DNA of 33,464 nucleotides, from NCBI GenBank assembly GCA_947258545.1, contig CAMYJI010000046.1, positions 2,844-36,307 on the forward strand, read 5' to 3'. The notes below the pieces were generated by a model that saw nothing but the letters and a program-made list of their open reading frames with translations, was not told the DNA's origin and searched no databases. This stretch comes from an uncultured Ectothiorhodospiraceae bacterium (GTDB lineage Bacteria > Pseudomonadota > Gammaproteobacteria > UBA9214). The position numbers and the translations under genes are program-made. Of this stretch, positions 24,857 through 32,342 are shown one piece after another; position 1 is the first letter of the stretch, and every line of letters starts with the position of its first letter.

Positions 24857-25486
24857 CTACTGGAAACTGCCGTAATAGTGGATGAGATTTTCGGTATCCG
24901 TCTTGTCAAGCTTGTCCATCTTGATTTTCATCTTTTTCGGCATTGGGCGCTTGCCAGTCAGATATTCCTCCATCTGCTGCTCCATATAGGGCATCCACTG
25001 GCCTGCCAGGATGCCGGCATCATCATCCGGTGAGGCGCCGGCGTCCTCGTGACATTTCTTGCAGAGGCGATTGTGAACGATTTTACCGGGTTTGGCCTTC
25101 TCAGGATCAAAGTCCTGCTTGGCGCGGACAAACGGTTCTTTGGCCAGATGCTCCGCGATCTCCTCGGTTTGTGCCTCAGACAGGTCTCTGGCGGTCACAC
25201 ACATATCGGTTTTTTCACCCTTGCGCGGACCGACAGGGAACTCGGTCTCCTGACAGGGCCGTTCGTCGTTCCGGTAAGTAAGCATGGTATCGATTATGTA
25301 CGGTGCAGATAAGCCGCCAATACTGGGTATTTCCGGTTCGGTGCTTGCGCCATCTTCGCCATGACAGTGATAGCAGGATTCCAGCTCCTCGAACTCGCCT
25401 GCGAAGGACACGTTCACGAGGCCGGAGATACTGAAAATCACAGTCAGACAAAGTGATGCAAGGTATTTTTTCGTGTGAAGGTTCAT
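24857..25486 (-). CDS. periplasmic dihaem cytochrome c (c4/c553-like), copy 1
   Basis: A 209-residue exported dihaem cytochrome. The signal peptide ends VSFA (residue 29). Haem motifs are CYHCH (38-42) and CKKCH (142-146), each starting a class-I-like domain; a likely axial Met of the second domain is in RPMPKKM. Two further cysteines, C78 and C96, are also present at identical positions in the paralogue and could form a disulfide. The start at 25486 is chosen because GGAG lies 9 bases upstream; in-frame ATGs at 25492 and further up have poorer spacing. It has a possible own promoter and lies between the CbcL-like gene and the NapC-like gene. Confidence 0.9.
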   Translation of the reverse strand: MNLHTKKYLASLCLTVIFSISGLVNVSFAGEFEELESCYHCHGEDGASTEPEIPSIGGLSAPYIIDTMLTYRNDERPCQETEFPVGPRKGEKTDMCVTARDLSEAQTEEIAEHLAKEPFVRAKQDFDPEKAKPGKIVHNRLCKKCHEDAGASPDDDAGILAGQWMPYMEQQMEEYLTGKRPMPKKMKIKMDKLDKTDTENLIHYYGSFQ

Positions 25487-25573
25487 TGTCATATGCTCCA
25501 TTTGTGGTTTGTCGCCGCAGTCATGCAGGTGGTGCACTGAAGCCGGAGTCGGGCACATGTGGGCTACAAGCAC

Positions 25574-25603
25574 TGTATATTGACTGGATACTATCAGCAA
25601 CAA
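25574..25603 (-). promoter_or_regulatory. candidate sigma70 promoter of dihaem cytochrome copy 1
   Basis: On the minus strand, TTGTTG (25603-25598) is followed after 18 bases by TATACA (25579-25574), giving a predicted start ~88 bases before the ATG. The -10 fit is good and the -35 fit fair; this is prediction only. Confidence 0.4.
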
Positions 25604-25782
25604 GCTGGAATTTATAACTATGTGGCAAGAAAACCATGATGGTTCGCGTCTCCATGCCGTTTTCTGGAGGTGAAAACCCGCGCTGCCGGGCGTCTACAAC
25701 GGCAGGGCCTGCGTCGATCGAAACCTGGTCAGGAATCCGCTCGAGCCGGCCACAGCTTGCATAGCGCTTGCCGCCCGCTTGA

Positions 25783-27822
25783 TTAGTGTGGCGGTATGGC
25801 TGCGCTGTGCGGGGTATAACCGCCGAAGAATCCGATAGCTACAACGAGTAGTAGCGCCAAACCGCACGCGATCAGGACGATGCCCAGGATCTTCGATCCA
25901 AGTGTCATGGGCCTGGATGGGGCATTCACCAGATATTTTTCCAATTGTCCCGTTTCGACCAGACGGTCGTACTGCAGCCTGTGATCGCGGCGGAATTCTT
26001 CCAGGGATTGGGTGCCGGTAAACATCACCACATCCGGCGGGGGCATCTTGTCCGGGCGAAAATGGTTATTGAAGAAATGTACGGTGAACAGGAACACGGC
26101 AGCCAGGAAGGCCTCTTCTCCGTGTACCAGCGTGACCACATTGAACACCCAACCGGGAAAAATCGACGCAGTCACATCGGGGAAGGCCAGCATTACGCCA
26201 CTGCCACCGATGATTGCCATACCCCAGAACACCGCCCAATAGTCGAATTTCTCCCAGTATGTCCAGCGATCGAAGACAGGCTTCGGTCCCTTGTGGACGA
26301 ACCACTTGAACATGCCCCAGGCATCCTTGATATCTTTCCAGTTGGGTACCAGCGAGTCGGGCCCGAACCAGCGGAATGTCTTTCGTTTGCGGTAGATGTG
26401 GATCGACACACCGATCAGATGCAGAAAGAATATGCCGAGCATAATTGCTGCGCTGATTCGATGGATCAGCCCGGCCAATTGCGGACCGCCGAGTGCATTG
26501 ATGACAACCGGCGCCCAGTTGGTATAGGAGTAGAACAGCGCCATGCCGGTCAGGATCAGCATCATTACGCTCAGTGCAAACAGCAGGTGGCCGATGCGCC
26601 AGATCAGGCCGAAACGCCGCACCTGCCGGTCATCTCCCTTCAGCAGTTCGTCGGTGCGGATATGTTGCTGTGTTTTTTGCCCGCAACGATCCTTGCATTC
26701 GCGAATCCACCACAGCAGTGAATGTGCCCAGAAATAACCGAACACAAACAACAGTAGAAAGTGCATGAATTTTGCAGCTATCCACATCTGCGGATAGCGC
26801 TCGAAATCATGGGCGTTGGCGTGCGGGCCGAAGGTCAGGAATCCCTGTGTGGCCAGTTTTATTTTCTTGCCATTATGGCATTCCCGGCAGGTCTCCAGGC
26901 GGTTATCCGGGTGTATGGTCGAATCCGGATCATCGACCCCCAGGATCTCGTGACTGCCGTGGCAGTCGTAGCACTTCGCGGTATAGGCATAGCCCAGGGT
27001 ATTGATCTGGCCGTGATAGGTGTCGCGGTAGGTCGCGAAATTTTCCTGGTGACAATTGCCGCACGTTTTGGTGACGGAGAGTTGAAAGGGATCACGAGAG
27101 GTCTTGGTGATGTCATGGGCGGTATGACAGTCAGTGCACACTGCCGCTTTTACGTTTTGTTTTTCCATGACTTCCTTGCCATGCACCGACGTCTCGTATT
27201 CTTCCAGCGAATCGTCGTGACACTCCGTACCGCAAACTTGGGGGATGGTCAGGTGCCAGTCGGTACGCTTCGATGTGCCTTTTGGCGGAACATTGAAGTA
27301 ATGCGTGTCGTGACAGTCATCACAGTATGCCTTGACGCTCGATTTGCCTGCCGGCAAGGCATGCAGGGATTCTGCGTAGGCATCGATGTTTTCTACCACC
27401 ATCCCCATGCGCGCCTTTTCCGTGGTCAGATCCTGCTGCTTAATGATCTCCCACTCAACCCGGTGGCAGGTGGCGCAATCCGGTTCTATTGCCGTGCTTT
27501 TCTGATGTTGCGCCTTGCTGTCTGTGATGTTCTGGTGACAGTCGACGCAGGTCATGTCGCCGTGCACGCTTTTAACCAAGCGGTCTTGTTCTATCGCCTT
27601 CAGAGGGCGCATTTCCTCGTCCGCATCCGGCACCTGAATCTCGTGTTGGCCGTCGCCATGGCAACTCAGGCAGGTCGCGTCATCCAGGTTGTCGGCGGCT
27701 TGCTCGATCCCGGTATGGCTGGTTTCGGGATCGACCAGGGCCAGCGCCTGTACAGGCAACAGGCTTGCCAATAGCCACACAAGCCCAGACAAGGCGCGTG
27801 CTAGATGTTTCGATATAGGCAT
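25783..27822 (-). CDS. CbcL-like fused nonahaem cytochrome c / di-haem cytochrome b561 (FdnI/HydC-type) protein
   Basis: A 679-residue inner-membrane oxidoreductase. A signal peptide (about 1-28) leads into a periplasmic multihaem region with eight CXXCH motifs at 51, 92, 116, 167, 229, 254, 284 and 312, plus one CX3CH (CGTECH, 197-202), so nine candidate haems. From about 350 onward there are membrane segments of the FdnI/HydC cytochrome-b type (KFMHFLLLFVFGYFWAHSLL, RIGHLLFALSVMMLI, GLIHRISAAIMLGIFFLHLIG, VFLFTVHFFNNHF) carrying haem-b histidines, and a last helix near the C-terminus. Nine c-haems joined to a di-haem-b domain is the architecture of Geobacter CbcL, a quinone oxidoreductase. 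It would connect quinones with periplasmic cytochromes. Flanked by the two dihaem cytochromes. Confidence 0.88.
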   Translation of the reverse strand: MPISKHLARALSGLVWLLASLLPVQALALVDPETSHTGIEQAADNLDDATCLSCHGDGQHEIQVPDADEEMRPLKAIEQDRLVKSVHGDMTCVDCHQNITDSKAQHQKSTAIEPDCATCHRVEWEIIKQQDLTTEKARMGMVVENIDAYAESLHALPAGKSSVKAYCDDCHDTHYFNVPPKGTSKRTDWHLTIPQVCGTECHDDSLEEYETSVHGKEVMEKQNVKAAVCTDCHTAHDITKTSRDPFQLSVTKTCGNCHQENFATYRDTYHGQINTLGYAYTAKCYDCHGSHEILGVDDPDSTIHPDNRLETCRECHNGKKIKLATQGFLTFGPHANAHDFERYPQMWIAAKFMHFLLLFVFGYFWAHSLLWWIRECKDRCGQKTQQHIRTDELLKGDDRQVRRFGLIWRIGHLLFALSVMMLILTGMALFYSYTNWAPVVINALGGPQLAGLIHRISAAIMLGIFFLHLIGVSIHIYRKRKTFRWFGPDSLVPNWKDIKDAWGMFKWFVHKGPKPVFDRWTYWEKFDYWAVFWGMAIIGGSGVMLAFPDVTASIFPGWVFNVVTLVHGEEAFLAAVFLFTVHFFNNHFRPDKMPPPDVVMFTGTQSLEEFRRDHRLQYDRLVETGQLEKYLVNAPSRPMTLGSKILGIVLIACGLALLLVVAIGFFGGYTPHSAAIPPH

Positions 27823-27872
27823 GGCAATTTTTCCTTAGGCCTACAATGCGCTATCAGTATCCAGCATGAAAC

Positions 27873-27898
27873 AGGGCGCACTCATGATGGTGCGCCCT
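27873..27898 (-). terminator. stem-loop between dihaem cytochrome copy 2 and the CbcL-like gene
   Basis: AGGGCGCAC (27873-27881) pairs perfectly with GTGCGCCCT (27890-27898) around an 8-base loop. On the minus strand it is followed by only a short GTTT, so termination is probably partial. It may attenuate transcription from the copy 2 cytochrome into the large membrane gene. Confidence 0.5.
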
Positions 27899-27939
27899 CA
27901 AGGGAGGTATGCAGTTCGCATGACTAAATTGCGACGTGT

Positions 27940-28569
27940 CTACTGCAAACTGCCATAATATTGAATGAGTGCATTTGTGGATTCATCGTCGAGCTTTTTC
28001 ATTTTCTTTTTCATCTTTTTAGTCATCGGGCGCGTGCCGGCAGCGTAGTCCTTGAACGTGTGTTCCAGATACGGTATCCACTGCCCGGCGAGCATGCCGG
28101 CATCATCACTGGCGAGGCTGCCGGCTTCGGCATGGCATTTCTCGCAAAGCTCGTCATGAACCTCCTTGCCCTTCTCCACCAGCGTCGCGTCGAATTCCTG
28201 CTTGGCGCGTACAAACGGTTTTCCGGCGAGATACTCGGCAATTGCCTTGGTCTCTTTTTTGGAAAGATCATCGGCGATTTCGCACATGGTTGTCTTTTTG
28301 CCTTTATCAGGGCCTTCCGGGTATTCATATTCCGGGCACGATCGTTCCTCGTCGCTGTAGGCAATCATGGCATCTTCCAAAACAATGGCGGACATGCCGC
28401 CGATGATCGGTACATGCGGGTCGGTACTGGCGCCGTCCTTGCCATGACAATAGGCGCAGCCCTCGAGGTCCTTCGCTAGATCGGCAAACGATACATTTAC
28501 GAAGCCGGAGACGCTGAAAGACACACCCAGGAAAAGTGGTACAAGATATTTTTTCGCATGAATGGACAT
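27940..28569 (-). CDS. periplasmic dihaem cytochrome c (c4/c553-like), copy 2
   Basis: A 209-residue exported dihaem cytochrome, a gapless paralogue of copy 1 (about 118 of 209 residues identical by hand count). The signal peptide ends VSFA at residue 29. Haem motifs are CAYCH (38-42) and CEKCH (142-146); the extra cysteines C78 and C96, AEYLAGKPFVRAKQ, LAGQW and the C-terminal QYYGSLQ are shared with copy 1. GGAG lies 9 bases before ATG 28569, the same leader layout as copy 1; an in-frame ATG at 28575 is less well spaced. It is the first gene of the leftward arm and faces the decahaem gene. Confidence 0.9.
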   Translation of the reverse strand: MSIHAKKYLVPLFLGVSFSVSGFVNVSFADLAKDLEGCAYCHGKDGASTDPHVPIIGGMSAIVLEDAMIAYSDEERSCPEYEYPEGPDKGKKTTMCEIADDLSKKETKAIAEYLAGKPFVRAKQEFDATLVEKGKEVHDELCEKCHAEAGSLASDDAGMLAGQWIPYLEHTFKDYAAGTRPMTKKMKKKMKKLDDESTNALIQYYGSLQ

Positions 28570-28692
28570 AATCATAGGCTCCGTGTGTCGTTTGTCATCG
28601 TTGTCCGCCGGTGATTCCCGGAATCGCCAAATCCGGACAGGCCCGGGCAGCCGGCGCAACGTAGTATATATTATCAGTTTCCTACTGACACA

Positions 28693-28752
28693 TAACGTTA
28701 AAAATTGTAGAGTCGCCTTGACATGGGTCAATAACGCATTGAGTTCGTTATT
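28693..28752. promoter_or_regulatory. candidate operator: repeated TAACG/CGTTA half-sites
   Basis: Two dyads lie in the divergent region. One is the palindrome TAACGTTA (28693-28700), near the predicted leftward start. The other is a perfect 7-bp dyad AATAACG (28730-28736) / CGTTATT (28746-28752), which touches the leftward -35 and ends 6 bases short of the rightward -35. Shared half-sites suggest one regulator controlling both arms; none is encoded in the window. Confidence 0.5.
28704..28731 (-). promoter_or_regulatory. candidate sigma70 promoter of the leftward cytochrome arm
   Basis: On the minus strand TTGACC (28731-28726) is followed after 16 bases by TACAAT (28709-28704). The predicted start is near 28697, ~128 bases before the ATG of dihaem cytochrome copy 2. 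Confidence 0.55.
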
Positions 28753-28758
28753 ATATGT

Positions 28759-28786
28759 TTGCATTCGGGCGAATACAGCATATTAT
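28759..28786 (+). promoter_or_regulatory. candidate sigma70 promoter of the decahaem/porin arm
   Basis: TTGCAT (28759-28764) is followed after 16 bases by TATTAT (28781-28786). The predicted start is near 28793, leaving a ~290-base leader before the decahaem cytochrome ATG. Confidence 0.5.
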
Positions 28787-28787
28787 C

Positions 28788-29083
28788 ACCAGCCATGGTC
28801 TCGGGCTGGTCCCCGGGGCCTGGTGAAGGCGCCCGGTTAGGCGCTGGTCGGGAATAACAGGGGGGTGAAATCAACCGTCTCACTGGATTGTGACGCTGGA
28901 CAAGCTGTTTGCAGACCGGTGGGACAGTCCAGGGCCCATCGGTTGTTGTAGAAGTGGCCACCGCGGGTGTGGTCGCGGGTTGATCATCGATACCCGTTGC
29001 AGGTAATGGTCCGTCCCGGGTGCAGGGATGAAACGGACAAGGCACAATCGGGGGGCACGGGTTCGCACACCATTGACAGGAAT
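28788..29083 (+). other. long GC-rich, foldable 5' leader of the decahaem cytochrome gene
   Basis: No gene is seen in this ~290-base stretch. It contains several stems: ACCAGCC (28788-28794) with GGCTGGT (28804-28810), the palindrome CCCCGGGG (28811-28818), GCGCC with GGCGC around a 6-base loop (about 28830-28845), and GTCCGT (29009-29014) with ACGGAC (29033-29038). No known riboswitch family could be recognised with confidence. It may be an unrecognised regulatory leader or simply a GC-rich spacer. Confidence 0.4.
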
Positions 29084-30073
29084 ATGAATAAACAACACTG
29101 GCTGATCCGTACACTGCTTTTAATCACGGTTTTCGTGTTCAACCCGGCTGTCGGTGATGAACACGTACTGATTTCCGAGTACACCAAGAAGGGGTCCGAC
29201 ACCTGTCTCAAGTGCCATGACGAGGACAAGGAATATCCCGTCTTCGATATCTTCAAGACCAAACACGGTCAAAAGGGTGATGAGCGCTCGCCCTTTGGCG
29301 GGTTGCAGTGCGAGGCCTGTCACGGACCGGGTGTCTCGGGTGTGGCTGCAATGGAGGAAGCACTGAAGAGGGGCGGACACGTCGGCAAGGTCCGGGCCGG
29401 GCAGGAGCGTCCACCGATACTGAATTTCGGTGTCAAATCGGATGAACCCGTGGAGTTGCAGAACAAGATGTGTCTCAACTGCCATCGGGATGCCGATCAC
29501 ATCGGCTGGGAAGGCAGCGTACACGAGGGGGGAGACCTGGCCTGTGCCAATTGTCACAGGATCCACGTCCAGGATGATCCCGTGCTCGACAAGGGGACGC
29601 AGCCCGAGGTGTGTTTCAACTGCCACCTGAAGGAACGCGCGGAATTTCACAGGCCATCCAATCATCCCGTGCGTTTTGGGCACATGGCCTGCAGTGATTG
29701 TCACACTGTCCATGAGGCGGTTCATGAGTCGATCTCTGACAGCTTGTTGAAAAAGCCGACCCTGAATCAGATGTGCTATACCTGTCATGCCGAGAAACGC
29801 GGACCGCTGCTGTGGGAGCATGCACCTGTGACGGAGGATTGCAGCCTGTGTCATACACCGCACGGATCAATCCACCCGACACTGTTGAACAAGCGCACAC
29901 CACTGCTCTGCCAGCAATGCCACTCACAGGCGGGACACCCGAGTATTGCCCATACCACTGGTGGCCTGTCCACCGGGATTGCCTCTGGATTCCTGCTCGC
30001 CGGTTCCTGCCTTAATTGCCATACGCAGGTACACGGCTCGAACCATCCCTCCGGTGTGAAACTGATGCGTTAG
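29084..30073 (+). CDS. decahaem cytochrome c, MtrA/MtoA/PioA/DmsE family
   Basis: A 329-residue exported decahaem cytochrome expected to sit inside an outer-membrane barrel and carry electrons across the outer membrane. The signal peptide is about 1-24 (LIRTLLLITVFVFNPAVG). Ten CXXCH motifs begin at 41, 76, 130, 154, 177, 203, 231, 253, 276 and 309, matching the ten of MtrA. GxxCxxCHG-type and HxVRFGHMACSDCHTVH segments are typical of the family. ATG 29084 has AGG just upstream; the open frame extends earlier but lacks a signal peptide. It is followed by the barrel gene after 43 bp, the mtrA-mtrB / mtoA-mtoB / pioA-pioB order. Confidence 0.94.
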   Translation: MNKQHWLIRTLLLITVFVFNPAVGDEHVLISEYTKKGSDTCLKCHDEDKEYPVFDIFKTKHGQKGDERSPFGGLQCEACHGPGVSGVAAMEEALKRGGHVGKVRAGQERPPILNFGVKSDEPVELQNKMCLNCHRDADHIGWEGSVHEGGDLACANCHRIHVQDDPVLDKGTQPEVCFNCHLKERAEFHRPSNHPVRFGHMACSDCHTVHEAVHESISDSLLKKPTLNQMCYTCHAEKRGPLLWEHAPVTEDCSLCHTPHGSIHPTLLNKRTPLLCQQCHSQAGHPSIAHTTGGLSTGIASGFLLAGSCLNCHTQVHGSNHPSGVKLMR

Positions 30074-30116
30074 GGTGGCATGAGGCCGAGAAAATGAAGA
30101 TGAAAGGGACCAGACA

Positions 30117-32234
30117 ATGAAAGCAACCAGAGGCCTTTTATTGCTCGCCGCGTTGTCCATGCCGCTGCCTGCATTCGCCATCGAGTATGAATTCGCCGTC
30201 GAGTATGATCCGAATGCCGTGGATACCTCCAGGTGGGAGTGCGAATACTGCGAATATACGGAAGGCTACAGTGGTGAGCTGGATGTCGGCGTGGGCGTTG
30301 TTTCGGATGACTCCTTCAAGTTCGGAGAGTACACCGGCCTGACTGAAGAGGGCGCTTACCTGATCGGTAATGTGCGGTTACTTTATCGCAACGAAGAGGA
30401 CGCCCGTTACTACGACCTGCATGCCATCGAGGTTGGCCAGGACTCGCGTTCTATGGCCATTGAGGGTGGCCTGCAGGGCCATTACGACTTGTTCCTGCGC
30501 TATGACGAGCTCCCGCATTTCATCTCCGACAGTGCTGCAACACCCTTCAGCGGTAACGGCAGTGATACCCTGAGCCTGCCGCCCGGCTGGGTCGCCTCCG
30601 GCACCACCGCCGGGATGAGTGCACTGGCAGCCGGCCTGCGCGGGGTGCAACTCGAGACGCAGCGCAAACGCCTTGGAGTTGGTGCCCATTTGTTAAGGGG
30701 ACCGCGCTGGAGCCCGCACTGGGAGTACAAGGTCAACTTCCGCCGTGAGGACCGCGACGGTAGCCGGCGCGCCGGCGGTGCCTTTTTCTTCAACTCGGCA
30801 CAACTGGTCCGGCCGGTCGATTATGAGACCGATGAGAGGGATGCCTCGATCGCGTACCACATCCGCAAGCTGCAGGTCCAGCTGGCCTATTACGGTTCCT
30901 TTTTTCGCAACGCAGATGAATCCCTGATCTGGGACAATCCATTCACCCCCCTGGTGGCGGGCGCCGACAGCGGCCAGCTGGCCCTGCCACCCGACAATCA
31001 GTTCCACCAGGCCATGTTCTCTATTGGTTACCAGTTTTCAGACCGGACCCGCGCTACCGGTGATGTGTCCATCGGCCGCATGGAACAGGATGAACGCTTC
31101 CTGCCGGCGACCCTGAATACCACCCTAGGTAGCATTTCCCTGCCGCGCACCTCGCTGGACGGCGAAGTCGACACCTTGACGGCGAATCTCAGGCTGTCAT
31201 CGGCAGTGACCGACAAGCTGCGCCTGAGTGCCAGCTACGGCTATAACGACCGCGACAACCAGACCCCGCAGGCCGCCTACAACTGGGTGTCCACGGACAG
31301 CTTCCTGAACCCGGTAACACGTACCAATCTGCCCTACAGCCATACCCGCAACACAGTTAAACTGGGTGCCGAATACCGTCTTCCCAAGGGCTCCAAGCTG
31401 CGCGCCGGCTACGAATACGATGCCTATGAGCGCGACTTTCAGGAGGTCGACAAGACCGAGGAAAATAGCCTGTGGGGCAAACTGAAATGGCGTATAGATT
31501 ACAAGACCCACCTGACCTTCAAGTACACACATGCAAATCGCGATGCATCGTCCTACAGCCTTGTGCCTGAAATCGATTCGCAACAGAATCCGTTGCTGCG
31601 CAAGTACAACATGGCAGACCGCACCCGCGACACCATCGGCGTGTATGCCAGCTTGTCGCCGACCGAGGTGGTCTCCCTGGGCGCAGGTTTCGACTACATC
31701 AATGACGATTACGACAAGTCGGACGTCGGCCTGATAGACGGTCGGGAGGCCAGCCTGAGTGCCGACGTCTCCCTGATGCTGAACGAAAAAACCAGTATGA
31801 GCCTGTTCTTCAATCATGCAGAGATCGAGTCACTGCAGAAAGGCAGCCAGTTGTTCTCAACGGCCGATTGGTCCGCAAAAAATGACGATGCCATTACCAC
31901 CGCCGGGATAGGTATAAAGTACCAGGTCATCGAGGAGAAGCTGGATATCGGTGCCGACTATACGCGTGCCCACTCGCGTGGCGAGATCAGCGTTAGAGGC
32001 AGTGAATTCCCTGACCTCGTCACCGAGCTCGATACCGTCAAGCTCTATGCCACCTACCGTCTCAAGGATGACATTTCGCTGAATGCGGCGTACTGGTATG
32101 AAAGCTATGACAGCGATGACTGGGCCCTCGACGGTGTGACCCCGGACACGGTCGGCAACGTGCTCAGCCTGGGTGAGACCAGTCCCTCCTATAACGTCAA
32201 TGCCATCGGGCTCTCGGTGGGTTACAGATTCTGA
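30117..32234 (+). CDS. MtrB/PioB/MtoB-family decahaem-associated outer-membrane beta-barrel protein
   Basis: A 705-residue outer-membrane porin that would sheath the decahaem cytochrome. The signal peptide is cleaved near AFA (residue 21). An N-terminal CXXC (C42-E-Y-C45, in RWECEYCEY) is the family hallmark. The body is a long series of amphipathic strands rich in Tyr/Arg/Asp with short turns, and the protein ends GYRF with a C-terminal aromatic residue, as expected for BAM-assembled barrels. The length is close to MtrB (~700). It pairs with the upstream decahaem gene. No MtrC/OmcA-type surface cytochrome follows; the next gene is rlmI. Confidence 0.93.
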   Translation: MKATRGLLLLAALSMPLPAFAIEYEFAVEYDPNAVDTSRWECEYCEYTEGYSGELDVGVGVVSDDSFKFGEYTGLTEEGAYLIGNVRLLYRNEEDARYYDLHAIEVGQDSRSMAIEGGLQGHYDLFLRYDELPHFISDSAATPFSGNGSDTLSLPPGWVASGTTAGMSALAAGLRGVQLETQRKRLGVGAHLLRGPRWSPHWEYKVNFRREDRDGSRRAGGAFFFNSAQLVRPVDYETDERDASIAYHIRKLQVQLAYYGSFFRNADESLIWDNPFTPLVAGADSGQLALPPDNQFHQAMFSIGYQFSDRTRATGDVSIGRMEQDERFLPATLNTTLGSISLPRTSLDGEVDTLTANLRLSSAVTDKLRLSASYGYNDRDNQTPQAAYNWVSTDSFLNPVTRTNLPYSHTRNTVKLGAEYRLPKGSKLRAGYEYDAYERDFQEVDKTEENSLWGKLKWRIDYKTHLTFKYTHANRDASSYSLVPEIDSQQNPLLRKYNMADRTRDTIGVYASLSPTEVVSLGAGFDYINDDYDKSDVGLIDGREASLSADVSLMLNEKTSMSLFFNHAEIESLQKGSQLFSTADWSAKNDDAITTAGIGIKYQVIEEKLDIGADYTRAHSRGEISVRGSEFPDLVTELDTVKLYATYRLKDDISLNAAYWYESYDSDDWALDGVTPDTVGNVLSLGETSPSYNVNAIGLSVGYRF

Positions 32235-32342
32235 GGCGCTGTCCCGGCCCCGTCTCGCCGTCAACCCGGGGCATCAACCCGCACAGCCAATCGCGGGCGT
32301 TTGCCGTACAATGGCGCGCTGACTTTTCAGTGGGTGTTGGCC

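Noticed and set aside
26761..27774. 337-codon open frame antisense to the CbcL-like gene
   Set aside because: The minus-strand frame has nine haem motifs and membrane segments; the antisense frame has none of its own.
28850..28900. Possible cobalamin riboswitch in the decahaem gene leader
   Set aside because: GGGAAT and a GGTGAAATC-like block are present, but the remaining conserved blocks and the downstream helix are not; resemblance is too weak without a covariance-model search.
28880..28960. Possible c-di-GMP (GEMM) riboswitch in the same leader
   Set aside because: Considered because such riboswitches precede multihaem cytochrome genes in Geobacter, but the GEMM core blocks could not be matched.
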